In this document: one piece after another, positions 43,266 through 52,109 of the stretch
How the letters are laid out: every line of letters starts with the position of its first letter
Numbering within the stretch: position 1 is the first letter of the stretch
Assembly (NCBI GenBank): GCA_016213825.1
Contig: JACQZP010000027.1
Coordinates: 124,001-188,000 of the forward strand
Reading direction: 5' to 3'
Source of the DNA: Acetobacterium woodii
Lineage (GTDB): Bacteria > Bacillota > Clostridia > Eubacteriales > Eubacteriaceae
DNA: 64,000 nt
Position numbers and translations under genes: made by a program
The notes under the pieces: model-generated
Told to the model about the DNA's origin: nothing
What the model saw: the letters and a program-made list of their open reading frames with translations, nothing else
Database searches by the model: none

Positions 43266-44108
43266 CTAGTCCCGAATCCACGAAAAGACATATTCCATGT
43301 GTTTAGGCAAGTCAATTTCCGGCTGGGCAGAGGTTACAAAATGGCCGTCGATTTTGCGTTCTTTCATGGCAAAATCAAAGTGGGCAGCAGCAATGCCCAG
43401 ATCGATCCGCTGGATATCATAGGAAAAGGCTTTACTGTAGCCTGGTTCTTTAGCTTCGTAAAAATGACAGTTGCCATCTTTCAATAAAATCCGCCAGGGT
43501 TGCTTATTGGATGCCGATGGTCCCAATCGCACCATCGCTAAGGCAAAGGCCAGATCACCGGCAGCAGCTTCCGTTAGTGGAGACTGAAAGTCGTTGATGA
43601 AAAACAATTCACTCCATTCTTTGCGTTGATCGGCTTTGATCAGTCTACGCATGGCTTTTTCTTTGAAATGCTTATGGTCGGCCGCATAGCCAAAGGGGGT
43701 GATGATCGGGAAAATTTCACCCTCTTCTATTTTCATGGCGTTCGAAAAGCTTTGACGGTCAAACGTGCCGCCCAGCCAGCAAGTGCCGAGATCAAGATCG
43801 GCCAAATAAAGGACTAATGCTTCAAATTCATATCCCAAAGCTTCCAAGGCCATCGGTTCCGGGGTGATGGTGGTGCCGATATAGTGTCTGGCGCCTTTGA
43901 TGACCCCGTAAGTACCAAGCTTTTGCATGGTTTGGCCAGTTTGGATATCAAGCATGTGAAACTGGACGTTTGGACTAAAGGGGTTTTCCAAGGAAACGAT
44001 AAATGTTTCAATGGCCTTCCGTTTATCGGATTCAATAGCCTGCTCTTTATAATTTCTGACGCTATAGCGCTTCTTAACGGTTGCTTCGATGGGAAAATTA
44101 ATCTTCAT
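43266..44108 (-). CDS. Nitroreductase-like protein, long form
   Basis: 280 residues. FMN-binding start KKRYSVRNYKEQAIESDK, middle LADLDLGTCWLGGTFDRQSF, later GPSASNKQPWRILLKDG. Length and the middle loop match the putative TM nitroreductase family rather than short nitroreductases. Probably flavin-dependent; substrate unknown. A direct repeat AATGATT-N3-AATGATT (44174-44190) lies about 65 bases upstream. Confidence 0.85.
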   Translation of the reverse strand: MKINFPIEATVKKRYSVRNYKEQAIESDKRKAIETFIVSLENPFSPNVQFHMLDIQTGQTMQKLGTYGVIKGARHYIGTTITPEPMALEALGYEFEALVLYLADLDLGTCWLGGTFDRQSFSNAMKIEEGEIFPIITPFGYAADHKHFKEKAMRRLIKADQRKEWSELFFINDFQSPLTEAAAGDLAFALAMVRLGPSASNKQPWRILLKDGNCHFYEAKEPGYSKAFSYDIQRIDLGIAAAHFDFAMKERKIDGHFVTSAQPEIDLPKHMEYVFSWIRD

Positions 44109-44308
44109 GATGAGTCTCCTTTAAATAATAATCCATGTAAGTTTTAGACAATTATATTTTACACAATACGAATAATGATTGTCAATGATTATATCTAATT
44201 GTTGAATACCAACCAGTAGTTTGGTGGTTACGGAAATGAAAGCATTCAGCGGGAAGAATCTGAAAAAAATTCTGATTAATTCGGTTTACTGGTCAGATGA
44301 TCAAGCGG

Positions 44309-44375
44309 TTGACATTTGTTTATGATGAGAGTATACTGTGAATGAATAAAATAATATTCATTCACAGTATACTCT
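44309..44375 (+). promoter_or_regulatory. Promoter and long palindromic operator of the TetR gene
   Basis: TTGACA (44309-44314), 17 bases, TATACT (44332-44337). A perfect 21-base inverted repeat (44328-44348 and 44355-44375, loop AAATAA) begins in the -10. Its core GTGAATGAATA-N6-TATTCATTCAC (44338-44365) recurs almost unchanged at 45064-45091. Confidence 0.88.
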
Positions 44376-44454
44376 TTATTATTTCCGCTGGACGGTTTGA
44401 TTTGTCTGGAAATATAAGATTAGTTACAAGGACAGAAATATGGAGGAATTTGAA

Positions 44455-45036
44455 TTGACTGAAAAGAAAGACGATATATTAAGACACGGAAGAGAATTAT
44501 TTAAGACTAAGGGATTTAAAGATACCAATATTTCTGAAATAACAAAGATGGCAGGGATCGCCACCGGTACATTTTATAAATACTATCCATCAAAAGAGAA
44601 ACTCTTCATGGATATTTTTCTGGAAGAGAACGCCAAATTAAAAAACCAGTGTTTGCAGTCGCTTGATTTAACCAAGAGTCCACTGGAAATTGTGGGGCAA
44701 ATGCTGTCGCAAAATGCGGCGGGAATGAATGCCAACCCTATTTTGAAGGAATGGTATAACAAAAGTGTCTTTGATAAAATCGAAAAGCTCTATCTGGAGG
44801 AAAATGGACTTCAAGCGGTTGATTTTTTATATGACAGCTTTCTTGAACTTGTGGAGAAATGGCAAGCGGAGGGAAAAATGCGAAAAGATATCGACAGCAA
44901 AATGATTATGATGATTTTTGCTGCGGTAATCAATGTTGATACACACAAAGAAGAAATTGGACTAGAATACTTTCCACAGCTATTAGAGCTGATGACAAAA
45001 CTTATTATGAAAGGCCTTGAAGACTGCTCTGATTAA
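44455..45036 (+). CDS. TetR-family regulator of the ApbE/FMN-binding cluster
   Basis: About 193 residues. Helix-turn-helix ILRHGRELFKTKGFKDTNISEITKMAGIATGTFYKYYPSKEKLF, then a helical ligand domain. I choose the TTG at 44455 because GGAGGA lies eight bases before it; an ATG at 44440 is in frame with a weaker site. It lies between two copies of one operator, so it should control itself and the apbE gene. Confidence 0.9.
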   Translation: MTEKKDDILRHGRELFKTKGFKDTNISEITKMAGIATGTFYKYYPSKEKLFMDIFLEENAKLKNQCLQSLDLTKSPLEIVGQMLSQNAAGMNANPILKEWYNKSVFDKIEKLYLEENGLQAVDFLYDSFLELVEKWQAEGKMRKDIDSKMIMMIFAAVINVDTHKEEIGLEYFPQLLELMTKLIMKGLEDCSD

Positions 45037-45063
45037 TGTGAGCAGTTTTATTTGGAGCTACAA

Positions 45064-45091
45064 GTGAATGAATATATTTTTATTCACTCAC
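45064..45091. promoter_or_regulatory. Second TetR operator, in front of apbE
   Basis: GTGAATGAATA (45064-45074), 6 bases, TATTCACTCAC (45081-45091): same 11-6-11 layout as at 44338-44365 with one arm mismatch. About 30 bases upstream of the apbE start. Confidence 0.8.
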
Positions 45092-45122
45092 ATAAATGCG
45101 CTTAACGAAGAGGAGGCAAAAT

Positions 45123-46082
45123 ATGCGGCAATCAGCAGTCAACGAGGGCAACAGTTTTGGCATGAATACTGAAATTGCCTACAGCGTTTTTGGTGAAAAG
45201 GCAGAGTCGGCCATTGCGGCTATGACAGCTGAACTCTTACGGCTGGAAAATAAATTAAGTCGCTTCATGCCGGATAGCGAGGTTAGTAAAATTAATCAGT
45301 TGGCCGGATTAGATTGTATCAAAATCAGCTGCGAATTGGTCGAGATCCTGTCCTTTGCACATTTGGTTTCTGAAATATCACAAGGAATGTTTGATATTAC
45401 GGTCGCTCCTTTGGTGGATTTATGGGATTATAGAAAGGCAAAAGATATTCCACCTAAATCGAAAATGCGCAAGATCCTGTCGAAAGTCGGTTATCGCGAA
45501 TTAGTCCTGAATCCGAAAGATCATATCGCTAGCCTTAGTAAACTGGGACAAGCCATTGATCTGGGTGGCATTGGAAAGGGGTACGCCAGTGATCGGTGCA
45601 TGCAGCTTTTTCAGCAATATGGTGTAAACTCAGCCTATATCAATATTGGCGGAAATGTAGCCACGCTGGGAAATAAACCGGATGGTTCCATGTGGCGGGT
45701 TGGGATTCGCCATCCCAGGGATAATGAGCGGTTGATTGGAGCGGTCAGGGTAGCGGGGAAAGCGGTTGTAACATCGGGTGATTATGAGCGTTGTTTTTTT
45801 GATCGCCAGGGTAAAAGATGGCATCATATCCTAGACCCAACCACTGGCTATCCGGCAGAATCGGGATTAATCAGCGTTTCTGTGATCGCCGATAGCGCGA
45901 TGAATGCCGATGCACTGTCAACGGCAATATTTGTGGCCGGCATTGACAAAGGGCTTGGATATCTGGCTCAGTTTCCAGGGACTGAAGTTGTAGTTGTGGA
46001 TAAAAACCTGGAGGTGTTTATCACCCAAGGCTTAAAGGCGTATTTTCAAGTGGCTGACGGAATAACGGCAAATATTATCTAA
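45123..46082 (+). CDS. apbE: FAD:protein FMN transferase
   Basis: 319 residues. NSFGMNTEIAY, LSRFMPDSEVSKINQLAG, IDLGGIGKGYASDRCMQL, YINIGGNVATLGNKPDG and HHILDPTTGYPAESGLISVSVIADSAMNADALSTA are the standard ApbE motifs, including the Mg-binding Asp and the flavin-binding loops. It has no signal peptide or lipobox, so it acts in the cytoplasm or is exported otherwise. AGGAGG precedes the ATG. It attaches FMN covalently to a Ser/Thr of a target, very likely the product of the next gene. Confidence 0.94.
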   Translation: MRQSAVNEGNSFGMNTEIAYSVFGEKAESAIAAMTAELLRLENKLSRFMPDSEVSKINQLAGLDCIKISCELVEILSFAHLVSEISQGMFDITVAPLVDLWDYRKAKDIPPKSKMRKILSKVGYRELVLNPKDHIASLSKLGQAIDLGGIGKGYASDRCMQLFQQYGVNSAYINIGGNVATLGNKPDGSMWRVGIRHPRDNERLIGAVRVAGKAVVTSGDYERCFFDRQGKRWHHILDPTTGYPAESGLISVSVIADSAMNADALSTAIFVAGIDKGLGYLAQFPGTEVVVVDKNLEVFITQGLKAYFQVADGITANII

Positions 46083-46126
46083 AGACCAAAAATGCGTGCA
46101 AAGCAGTTAAAAAAGGAGAAGGTCAA

Positions 46127-46582
46127 TTGAGTAAACCAGAAAAAAGGAAGGTGAAAAAAATGTGGATTGTATTATTAATTATAATCGCGGTTATCGGTGT
46201 TGGCTTAATGGGAGCATTATTGGCTGACGCACCGGGTCGACGAGAAGCAGGAGAACTTGTTTTTTCGGATGTTAGATTTAAAAACCTTGTAGATGGGACA
46301 TATGTTGGTGAATTTAAGGGGGAAAAGTCGCACCTAAGAGATGCCAAGGTTGAAGTGACAATATCAGGCGGTGAGATCGCTAATGTTACAATTCTAAAAG
46401 GTGCTGTGGACAAAGAGGGGAAACCGGCAAAGTTGACCGGCGGACAAGATATTGACGATTTATTTAATGCTGCGATTCAGACCCAGACCCTTCAAGTGGA
46501 TGTTATCAGTGGCGCGACATTGACCTCCAAAGCACATTTGAAAGCGCTTGAAAATGCGCTTAAACAGGCACAAGAAAAATAG
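46127..46582 (+). CDS. Membrane-anchored FMN-binding-domain protein
   Basis: 151 residues from a TTG behind AAAGGAGAAGG (an ATG at 46160 is also possible). One N-terminal helix (WIVLLIIIAVIGVGLMGALLA), then an extracellular FMN-binding domain with DVISGATLTSKAHLKALENAL; SGAT is the flavinylation motif recognised by ApbE. It sits 45 bases after apbE. The pair looks like a minimal extracytoplasmic flavin electron carrier, without Rnf or Nqr subunits nearby. Confidence 0.9.
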   Translation: MSKPEKRKVKKMWIVLLIIIAVIGVGLMGALLADAPGRREAGELVFSDVRFKNLVDGTYVGEFKGEKSHLRDAKVEVTISGGEIANVTILKGAVDKEGKPAKLTGGQDIDDLFNAAIQTQTLQVDVISGATLTSKAHLKALENALKQAQEK

Positions 46583-46617
46583 ACAGTGGTGTTGTCAGGC
46601 TGGTTTGCGTGATCACG

Positions 46618-46653
46618 AAGAAGTTTAAGAATGGATACATTCTTAAACTTCTT
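46618..46653. terminator. Terminator shared by the FMN-binding and MFS genes
   Basis: AAGAAGTTTAAGAATG pairs perfectly (16 bases) with 46638-46653 around GATA. The stop codon of the minus-strand MFS gene lies inside the right arm. Confidence 0.85.
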
Positions 46654-47839
46654 TTAAAATATAGTGCGATTGTAATTTCGAGAATAGCAGGAGTGAGACA
46701 ACAATCACACAAGCGGCTACACCATAGAGAAGGCCCGGGCTGAATGAATAGATAGCCGCAGCAGCCAGCGGAACAAGAACTCGGTAAACTGATTGCAAGC
46801 TTTGACTGACACCCTGTAATTTTCCTTGATTGCTTTCGTCAACAGCCTGTGAAAGCCGTCCATTGTAGGATGGATCAAACAAACCTTCGCCCAAGGTAAT
46901 ACTCATAACTCCCGCTATAATAAGTACTGGCGACGCGATCTGTGCGCTTAGCGTGATCAGCGCCAAGCCCAGCGCCAGTCCCAAAAGACCAGCAATGCCA
47001 ATAGCTCGATCACTGAACTTTTTAAGAAGGAGCGGTAATAACACCGCCCGGGAAAGAATATCACAGGCGCCAATAAGCGTAAACAAACCACCGATCAGTG
47101 CCGGACCCCAGGCGAAAATATCTTTTAAAAAGATGCTGAAATTAAATTGATAGATTTCTAATCCCACATAGAAGAATCCGCCGACGATGATAAGCGCTTT
47201 GGCCGCTTTTAGGGTGAAAATATCTTTGATCTGACCGAAAATATTAAAACTTTTTATGGAAAAATGGGTTGATCGTTTTTCCGGTGACAATGATTCCGGC
47301 AGAAAAAAATAGGTGCAAATAACCGAGAGAAACATAATGCCGGCAGTAACGAAAAACGGCAGCGTAATTGAAATGGCGCCAAGCGGACCGCCCAGCGCAG
47401 GCCCAATCATGCATCCGATGCCCATGGTAGCACCGATATAGCCAAACCATTTGGTGCGCTCATGGGGCGCGGTGCTATCAGCAATGTAAGCAAACAAGGT
47501 GCTGATATTGCCCGCAGTCAATCCATCAATGATCCGACCCAGAAACAGCACCCACAGCGCCCCACCGATCCCAAACAGAATATATCCGATCACCGATCCC
47601 AATAAACTGATGATTAAAATCTTTTTTCTGCCGTAGCGATCGCTTAAGGCCCCAAGTATCGGTGCCGCCAAAAAAGTGCAGGCGGCAAAAACCGATGCCA
47701 GGGCGCTCATTCCGATAACAATTTGCGAAGCGGGCAAGTAGCTGCCAAGTAAAAACGGCAATAGCGGGATCACCACCGTCATTCCGACACCATTCATCAA
47801 CACAATTCCCACTGTGATCCACAAAAAATTTTTACGCAT
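46643..47839 (-). CDS. MFS transporter, TetA-like drug efflux pump
   Basis: 398 residues, twelve hydrophobic segments. The loop 2-3 signature GALSDRYGRKKILI and the TetA-like GRIIDGLTAGNISTLFAYIAD and GPALGGPLG are clear. Expected to export drugs by proton antiport. The promoter carries GGAAAC-type inverted repeats that suit the MarR protein encoded just upstream. Confidence 0.9.
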   Translation of the reverse strand: MRKNFLWITVGIVLMNGVGMTVVIPLLPFLLGSYLPASQIVIGMSALASVFAACTFLAAPILGALSDRYGRKKILIISLLGSVIGYILFGIGGALWVLFLGRIIDGLTAGNISTLFAYIADSTAPHERTKWFGYIGATMGIGCMIGPALGGPLGAISITLPFFVTAGIMFLSVICTYFFLPESLSPEKRSTHFSIKSFNIFGQIKDIFTLKAAKALIIVGGFFYVGLEIYQFNFSIFLKDIFAWGPALIGGLFTLIGACDILSRAVLLPLLLKKFSDRAIGIAGLLGLALGLALITLSAQIASPVLIIAGVMSITLGEGLFDPSYNGRLSQAVDESNQGKLQGVSQSLQSVYRVLVPLAAAAIYSFSPGLLYGVAACVIVVSLLLFSKLQSHYILKEV

Positions 47840-47872
47840 ATAAAAGCTTACCTCACTAACAAGAGTATTTAT

Positions 47873-47921
47873 GTTTCCTCGGAAACATTGTTATACTATC
47901 ATGATATTGTTTCCTTGTCAA
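47873..47921 (-). promoter_or_regulatory. MFS promoter with MarR-type operators
   Basis: Minus strand: TTGACA (47921-47916), 17 bases, TAGTAT (47898-47893). GTTTCC-N2-GGAAAC (47873-47886) lies over the transcription start and a further GGAAACAAT half lies in the spacer. Confidence 0.7.
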
Positions 47922-47933
47922 CAATAAAAAGAA

Positions 47934-47975
47934 GGCGGTATTAAAACACTGATTTGTCAGTGTTTTAATACCGCC
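47934..47975 (-). terminator. Terminator after the MarR gene
   Basis: A perfect 19-base stem (47934-47952 with 47957-47975, loop of four) followed on the minus strand by TTCTTTTTATT. It is 27 bases after the MarR stop. Confidence 0.92.
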
Positions 47976-48001
47976 CTCTTTAGGCTTTTTGATATAAATC
48001 A

Positions 48002-48487
48002 TTATTCAAGATCATTTCGATTGGTTATATTGACACCTTGCTTCTTTATTTCGGTATCCAAATGCCGACGATACTTTTCCATGAAGCTAAGCATACTGTC
48101 AAATTGTGCCTCGGTTATGTCCTCAAAGACGGCTTTATCCCGCGCCTGAAACTCATCGTGTAAATCCTCATGGATTTTGTTAATTGCGTTCCCTTGCTCC
48201 GTCAGCCTAAAATAGATTTCTTTCTTATTATCCGGTTTCTGGTAGCTTTCGATAATGCCCTTTTCGACCATCTTCTTGGTTAGCTTACTGATGGCGCCCC
48301 TGGTCATATAAAAAGACTCGGCCAGTTTGGTCACGTTGGAATCGACATTGCTGCTAATGTATTCGATGCAATGTACTTCAGAAGACGTATAACCCTTAAG
48401 ACTATCTTCCATCTTAAACTTATTAAGCCAAACCAATTTGTTGTATATATCCCTGAAACCGATAATGATCTGTTCTTCTTTGTTCAT
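48002..48487 (-). CDS. MarR-family regulator
   Basis: 161 residues from the ATG at 48487, which follows GGGAGGA. Winged helix with VTKLAESFYMTRGAISKLTKKMVEKGIIESYQKPDNKKEIYFRLT. It should regulate the adjacent MFS pump. A terminator separates the two, so the pump has its own promoter. Confidence 0.9.
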   Translation of the reverse strand: MNKEEQIIIGFRDIYNKLVWLNKFKMEDSLKGYTSSEVHCIEYISSNVDSNVTKLAESFYMTRGAISKLTKKMVEKGIIESYQKPDNKKEIYFRLTEQGNAINKIHEDLHDEFQARDKAVFEDITEAQFDSMLSFMEKYRRHLDTEIKKQGVNITNRNDLE

Positions 48488-48583
48488 GGCCTGTCCTCCC
48501 ACCCGCTGGTGCATTAACATTATTATAGTAAACTTTTGTTTCGATTGCAACAAGGTTAGCTTTTTTAATCCCGGGATACCGCC

Positions 48584-48928
48584 TTATTTATCAGTTGCCT
48601 TTTTCATGGCTTGGTTAACTTTTTGGTCAACTGATTCTTGATAGATGTCAGCATATGTTTTTGAATCTTTGATGAGCTCGTCGCAGAAAGCGGCTACGTC
48701 ACTGCCGGTCACTTCAAGCACGCCTTTCCCCAGGGCTGCGCTTTCCTCAAAAAGGTCAACAATTCCTGATAGCAATTCCGTCCCTTCGGTTAGCTCAACC
48801 GGACCGACCTTAAAGAGATATTTTTGAATTTCTTCATAAACTATCTGATAATCCTGGGGGAGCGCTTTGACACGAGCCATATGTGCTCGCCACTCTTTTT
48901 TTCCTTCGATGATATCTTGTATTTTCAT
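48584..48928 (-). CDS. DUF1048 protein, copy 1
   Basis: 114 residues, all-helical by composition, with ALPQDYQIVYEEIQKYL and VTGSDVAAFCDELIKD. Related to the next gene upstream. AGGAGGC precedes the ATG. DUF1048 genes normally follow a PadR regulator, as here; function unknown. Confidence 0.85.
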   Translation of the reverse strand: MKIQDIIEGKKEWRAHMARVKALPQDYQIVYEEIQKYLFKVGPVELTEGTELLSGIVDLFEESAALGKGVLEVTGSDVAAFCDELIKDSKTYADIYQESVDQKVNQAMKKATDK

Positions 48929-48937
48929 TTTAGCCTC

Positions 48938-49285
48938 CTATTTAGCTAATTTTTTAGCGACATTATGGTTGAGTTGCTCGCGCCACTTGTCACGATAAGA
49001 TGTGGCCCCTTCGTCGCCGATCAGGGCTGAACAGAAGCCTTTGATATCGTCGCCCAAAACCTCCTGGACACTCTGACCGTCCGCCGCCGTTTCTTCGAGC
49101 AGGCCCAGCACACCGTCAAGAATTGGCATCAGGTTGCGACCAGTTAAATCGGAGTGGGGCCAGAGATTGGCTTTAATTTTTTCCCATGCCGCCTGATAAT
49201 CAGTCGGCAGCTTTTTGGCCCGCGATTCGAAAGATTTAAATTCTTTAGTCATGTCGCTGCCGGTAATTTGTTCCCAAAAGTTCAT
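48938..49285 (-). CDS. DUF1048 protein, copy 2
   Basis: 115 residues. KLPTDYQAAWEKIKANLW and VLGDDIKGFCSALIGDEG align with the neighbour copy, so this is a tandem duplication. Its ATG touches the PadR stop at 49285, indicating coupled translation. Confidence 0.87.
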   Translation of the reverse strand: MNFWEQITGSDMTKEFKSFESRAKKLPTDYQAAWEKIKANLWPHSDLTGRNLMPILDGVLGLLEETAADGQSVQEVLGDDIKGFCSALIGDEGATSYRDKWREQLNHNVAKKLAK

Positions 49286-49611
49286 TATTTATTCTCCTTT
49301 AACTCATTAATTTTTGCCGACACGAACGCCCATTTGTCCCAGAACTTCTGCAATTCTTGGCGCCCGGCGTCGTTGAGCACATAAAACTTGCGTGGCGGCC
49401 CAATATCAGACGGTTTTTTTTCGATATCGACAAGGTTTTTCTTCTCAAGCCGCACTAAAATGGTATAGACCGTTCCATCTACAACATCCGCGAAGCCGAG
49501 TGCATTTAATCGCCGCGTGATTTGATAGCCATAGGTTTCGCCGCCGCTAATAATTTCAAGGACGCAGCCCTCAAGCAGGCCTTTAAACATTTCTGTTAGA
49601 TTTTCCAGCAC
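49285..49611 (-). CDS. PadR-family regulator
   Basis: 108 residues from a GTG at 49611 behind GGAGGTG. ENLTEMFKGLLEGCVLEIIS, GETYGYQITRRLNALGF and VDGTVYTILVRLEKKNLVD are the PadR winged-helix signatures. It heads the PadR-DUF1048-DUF1048 operon. An imperfect inverted repeat (TGTGTTACT / AGTAATACACA) upstream at about 49633-49665 is a candidate operator. Confidence 0.92.
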   Translation of the reverse strand: MLENLTEMFKGLLEGCVLEIISGGETYGYQITRRLNALGFADVVDGTVYTILVRLEKKNLVDIEKKPSDIGPPRKFYVLNDAGRQELQKFWDKWAFVSAKINELKENK

Positions 49612-49665
49612 AATCACCTCCATGCTACTCTGTGTTACTTACTAAATCTATATAGTAATACACAA

Positions 49666-50025
49666 TAGCTGATTTGTCAATAGCGGTTTTCTGATATTGG
49701 ATAAAATACCGATGGTTAGCTTATCTAAATGAATTGGGAGCTTTTATGATTTAAAAATAAAACTTTGATAAAATTTGTTAATATATCATTTTTCTATTGT
49801 TCATAAAATGGGTAAAATTAATAATCTTTAATTCATGAATTTGCTAATTACTGGTGAAATCTCTTTTTGATATAGTTAAGCCAAGCAAAACATGAAAAGG
49901 ATTACACGAACGCAAGCGAAATTGTATTTGTGTTAAAAATGAACACGAGCAATCAGAAATCGCTGTGGGGTTCGGACATGTTTAGAAATGATGGGCAATG
50001 ACCCAAATTAAAAGGAGAAATTGAT
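49666..50025. other. Long intergenic region upstream of the PanB-like gene
   Basis: About 360 bases with no gene I can support. A+T-rich in the first half. AAAAGGAG lies just before 50026. No clear operator or riboswitch seen. Confidence 0.4.
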
Positions 50026-50931
50026 ATGTCAACTGAAAAAAGTAACGAAGTCGAAATCAGTAAAGAAGAAAAATCAGGTGTTAAAGCGTCCAAGATGAAA
50101 AAGGGACGGAAATCAATCGCATTTCTTCAAGAAAAGAAAGATAATGGCGAGAAGATTGTACAGATGTGTCCGGTCGACCGGGATAAGTATTTTGTCATGG
50201 CCGCAGAAATGGCCGACTGCGACATCTGTCGTTTGACAACACCCGGTGAGAACACTGAGATGCAGATGGCCAACGCAACCTGGAGAATCCGCGAAATCCG
50301 CGCGGCTGCTCAGATTATCCATATCAACTTTTATATGATGACTCCGACTTTTTGCTCCAAGGAAAAAGCACTGGAGTATGGTTCTATGTACATGGCCGAA
50401 GGGGCCGACTCGCTGCTGCCTATGGGCGTTAACAACGAAACCCTGAAATACATGGCGGATAACCATCTGGTCGTGTTTGGTCATGTCGGTGCGCTGTCCG
50501 GCTGGCAGACCAGCAAACATGGCGGCTACAAGCGCCTGGGCAAAACTGCGGAAGACGCTATGGAGGTCTTCCGGATGGCTTATGAGTATCAGGAAAACGG
50601 CATGATGGGCATGACCATCGAGCTGACACCCATCGAAGTCACCAATGCCATCGCCAAGAAGCTGAGCGTACCGGTCGTCTCCATCTGCGCTGGTGGTGCG
50701 GCTGACGGTTCAGAAATGGTCGACTTTGATACCTTCAACATGATGCCGACCCTGGCTGCTCATGCCAAGGTCTATGCTGACTTCTTTAAGTGGTCTGCGA
50801 CCGCATACGGCGGATGGGCCAATGATGTCCGGACGGGTGTATATCCGGAGGATAAGCACGGCTTCCACATGGATGAAAAGGAACTCGACATATTCTTGAA
50901 CCAGTTGGAACAAAAATACACCATCAGATAG
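50026..50931 (+). CDS. PanB-like (ketopantoate hydroxymethyltransferase fold) protein lacking the metal ligands
   Basis: 301 residues. After a charged 35-residue head it aligns by eye with PanB along its length: AFLQEKKDNGEKIV, GHVGALSGWQTSKHGGYKRLG, IELTPIEVTNAIAKKLSVPVVSICAGG, and the end GVYPEDKHGFHM. The residues that bind Mg2+ in PanB are changed: VGDS reads LTTPG, ADLPF reads NFYMM, and KIEGG reads LLPMG. The Glu near the second half (TPIEV) is kept. It is therefore a TIM-barrel relative with a different reaction, not pantothenate synthesis. It is followed by an SDR gene in the same direction. Confidence 0.75.
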   Translation: MSTEKSNEVEISKEEKSGVKASKMKKGRKSIAFLQEKKDNGEKIVQMCPVDRDKYFVMAAEMADCDICRLTTPGENTEMQMANATWRIREIRAAAQIIHINFYMMTPTFCSKEKALEYGSMYMAEGADSLLPMGVNNETLKYMADNHLVVFGHVGALSGWQTSKHGGYKRLGKTAEDAMEVFRMAYEYQENGMMGMTIELTPIEVTNAIAKKLSVPVVSICAGGAADGSEMVDFDTFNMMPTLAAHAKVYADFFKWSATAYGGWANDVRTGVYPEDKHGFHMDEKELDIFLNQLEQKYTIR

Positions 50932-51056
50932 TCTGACCGAGGATGTCTAGTAAGAATCTGGTTGGCGGATGGACAGCGCTGAATAAGGACCGTTCATCGG
51001 CTAATTAAAATAACGGTGTAAATAATCTAATGTGATAAGTTAAGGGAGACGATTTT

Positions 51057-51983
51057 ATGAAAATGGATGCCAACACAATATTAGCGATGGCGGAGAACAG
51101 CACAAAGCAAATTCGTAGTTTAACCGAGGTATTCGGCAAGGATCTTGCGGGCAAGGTAGCCATCGTAACTGGTGGTGCCACCGGGCTGGGCTATAGCGTC
51201 GTAAACCGGTTAGCCGAGGCTGGGGTGCGGGTGGTCATAGCATCGCGAAAAGAAATGACTGGACAGAAGGCCGAAGCTGAGTTTCGGGCCAGAGATTTTG
51301 AGGTAAAATGGTTCCAGACTGATGTCAGCAAGGTGTCTGACTGTTATGCTGCAGTTGATTTTGCGGTAGAGCAGTACGGCGGCGTTGATATTGTCGTTGC
51401 CAATGCGGCCGTATGGTCGATGTATTCATTTCTGGATATGCCGGAAGAGGCCTTTGATAATGTTCTCAACACCGATTTAAAAGGCGAATATTTCATTGCT
51501 CAGGCGGCTGCCCGGGTGATGGTTGAGCAGCAGACCAAGGGAAAAATTGTGTTTATTTCCTCGGTTGCTCATAAGGGATCTGACGCCGCTAAATTGGGCA
51601 CGATGACGCATTACAATGCGGCCAAGGGGGCAATTGTCAGTATGACGAAAGGAATTGCCAAGGAACTGCGACAATACGGCATCAGTGTCAACTGTGTCGC
51701 TCCCGGGGGAATGCTGACCGCCGGAGCCCTGACGAATGCTGCGGAAGCGGTTGGTCTTTATGGCCCGGAGTTTGCTGAGGAACGGGGTAAATATGGCCGG
51801 GAGACACCGATGGCGATGAATCCGGACGAGGTGGCCCTGGTGGTATTGGCAATGTGTACCGCCATGTCGGACTTTATTGTTGGCGAGACGATTGATGTGG
51901 ATGGTGGTTCCCTGCTCAGTTATCAGGCGAAGCCCTGGAGCTACACCGTAGCAGGCTGTATCCCTGGTCCGAAAGCGGAATGA
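51057..51983 (+). CDS. Short-chain dehydrogenase/reductase beside the PanB-like gene
   Basis: 308 residues. NAD(P)-binding TGGATGLGYSV, ANAAVWS in place of NNAG, catalytic Ser in FISSVAHKG, YNAAK with Tyr/Lys, and VDGGSLLS. A 25-residue N-terminal extension and a C-terminal tail (PWSYTVAGCIPGPKAE) are not usual for the family. GGGAGACG precedes the ATG. It lies 125 bases after the PanB-like gene, probably co-functional; substrate unknown. Confidence 0.88.
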   Translation: MKMDANTILAMAENSTKQIRSLTEVFGKDLAGKVAIVTGGATGLGYSVVNRLAEAGVRVVIASRKEMTGQKAEAEFRARDFEVKWFQTDVSKVSDCYAAVDFAVEQYGGVDIVVANAAVWSMYSFLDMPEEAFDNVLNTDLKGEYFIAQAAARVMVEQQTKGKIVFISSVAHKGSDAAKLGTMTHYNAAKGAIVSMTKGIAKELRQYGISVNCVAPGGMLTAGALTNAAEAVGLYGPEFAEERGKYGRETPMAMNPDEVALVVLAMCTAMSDFIVGETIDVDGGSLLSYQAKPWSYTVAGCIPGPKAE

Positions 51984-52033
51984 CCAGGCAGCCTGAACCC
52001 GGATTGATTCAATAATTGCGTTTATTTTAAAAT

Positions 52034-52084
52034 AATCCCCCCAGTGTAGCGATTCCTCTAAAGGGAGCTGACACTGGGGGGATT
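52034..52084. terminator. Terminator between SDR and LuxR-type genes
   Basis: AATCCCCCCAGTGT and ACACTGGGGGGATT form a 14-base perfect stem around a 23-base loop, followed by TTAT; serves the convergent genes. Confidence 0.82.
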
Positions 52085-52109
52085 TTATGAGTCGAAAATT
52101 TGATCTGCT

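Noticed and set aside
44174-44190. Fur box upstream of the nitroreductase gene
   Set aside because: AATGATT-N3-AATGATT is a direct repeat rather than the inverted 7-1-7 Fur pattern.
50026-50931. Authentic panB for pantothenate synthesis
   Set aside because: Metal-ligand motifs are replaced and no panC or panD gene is adjacent.
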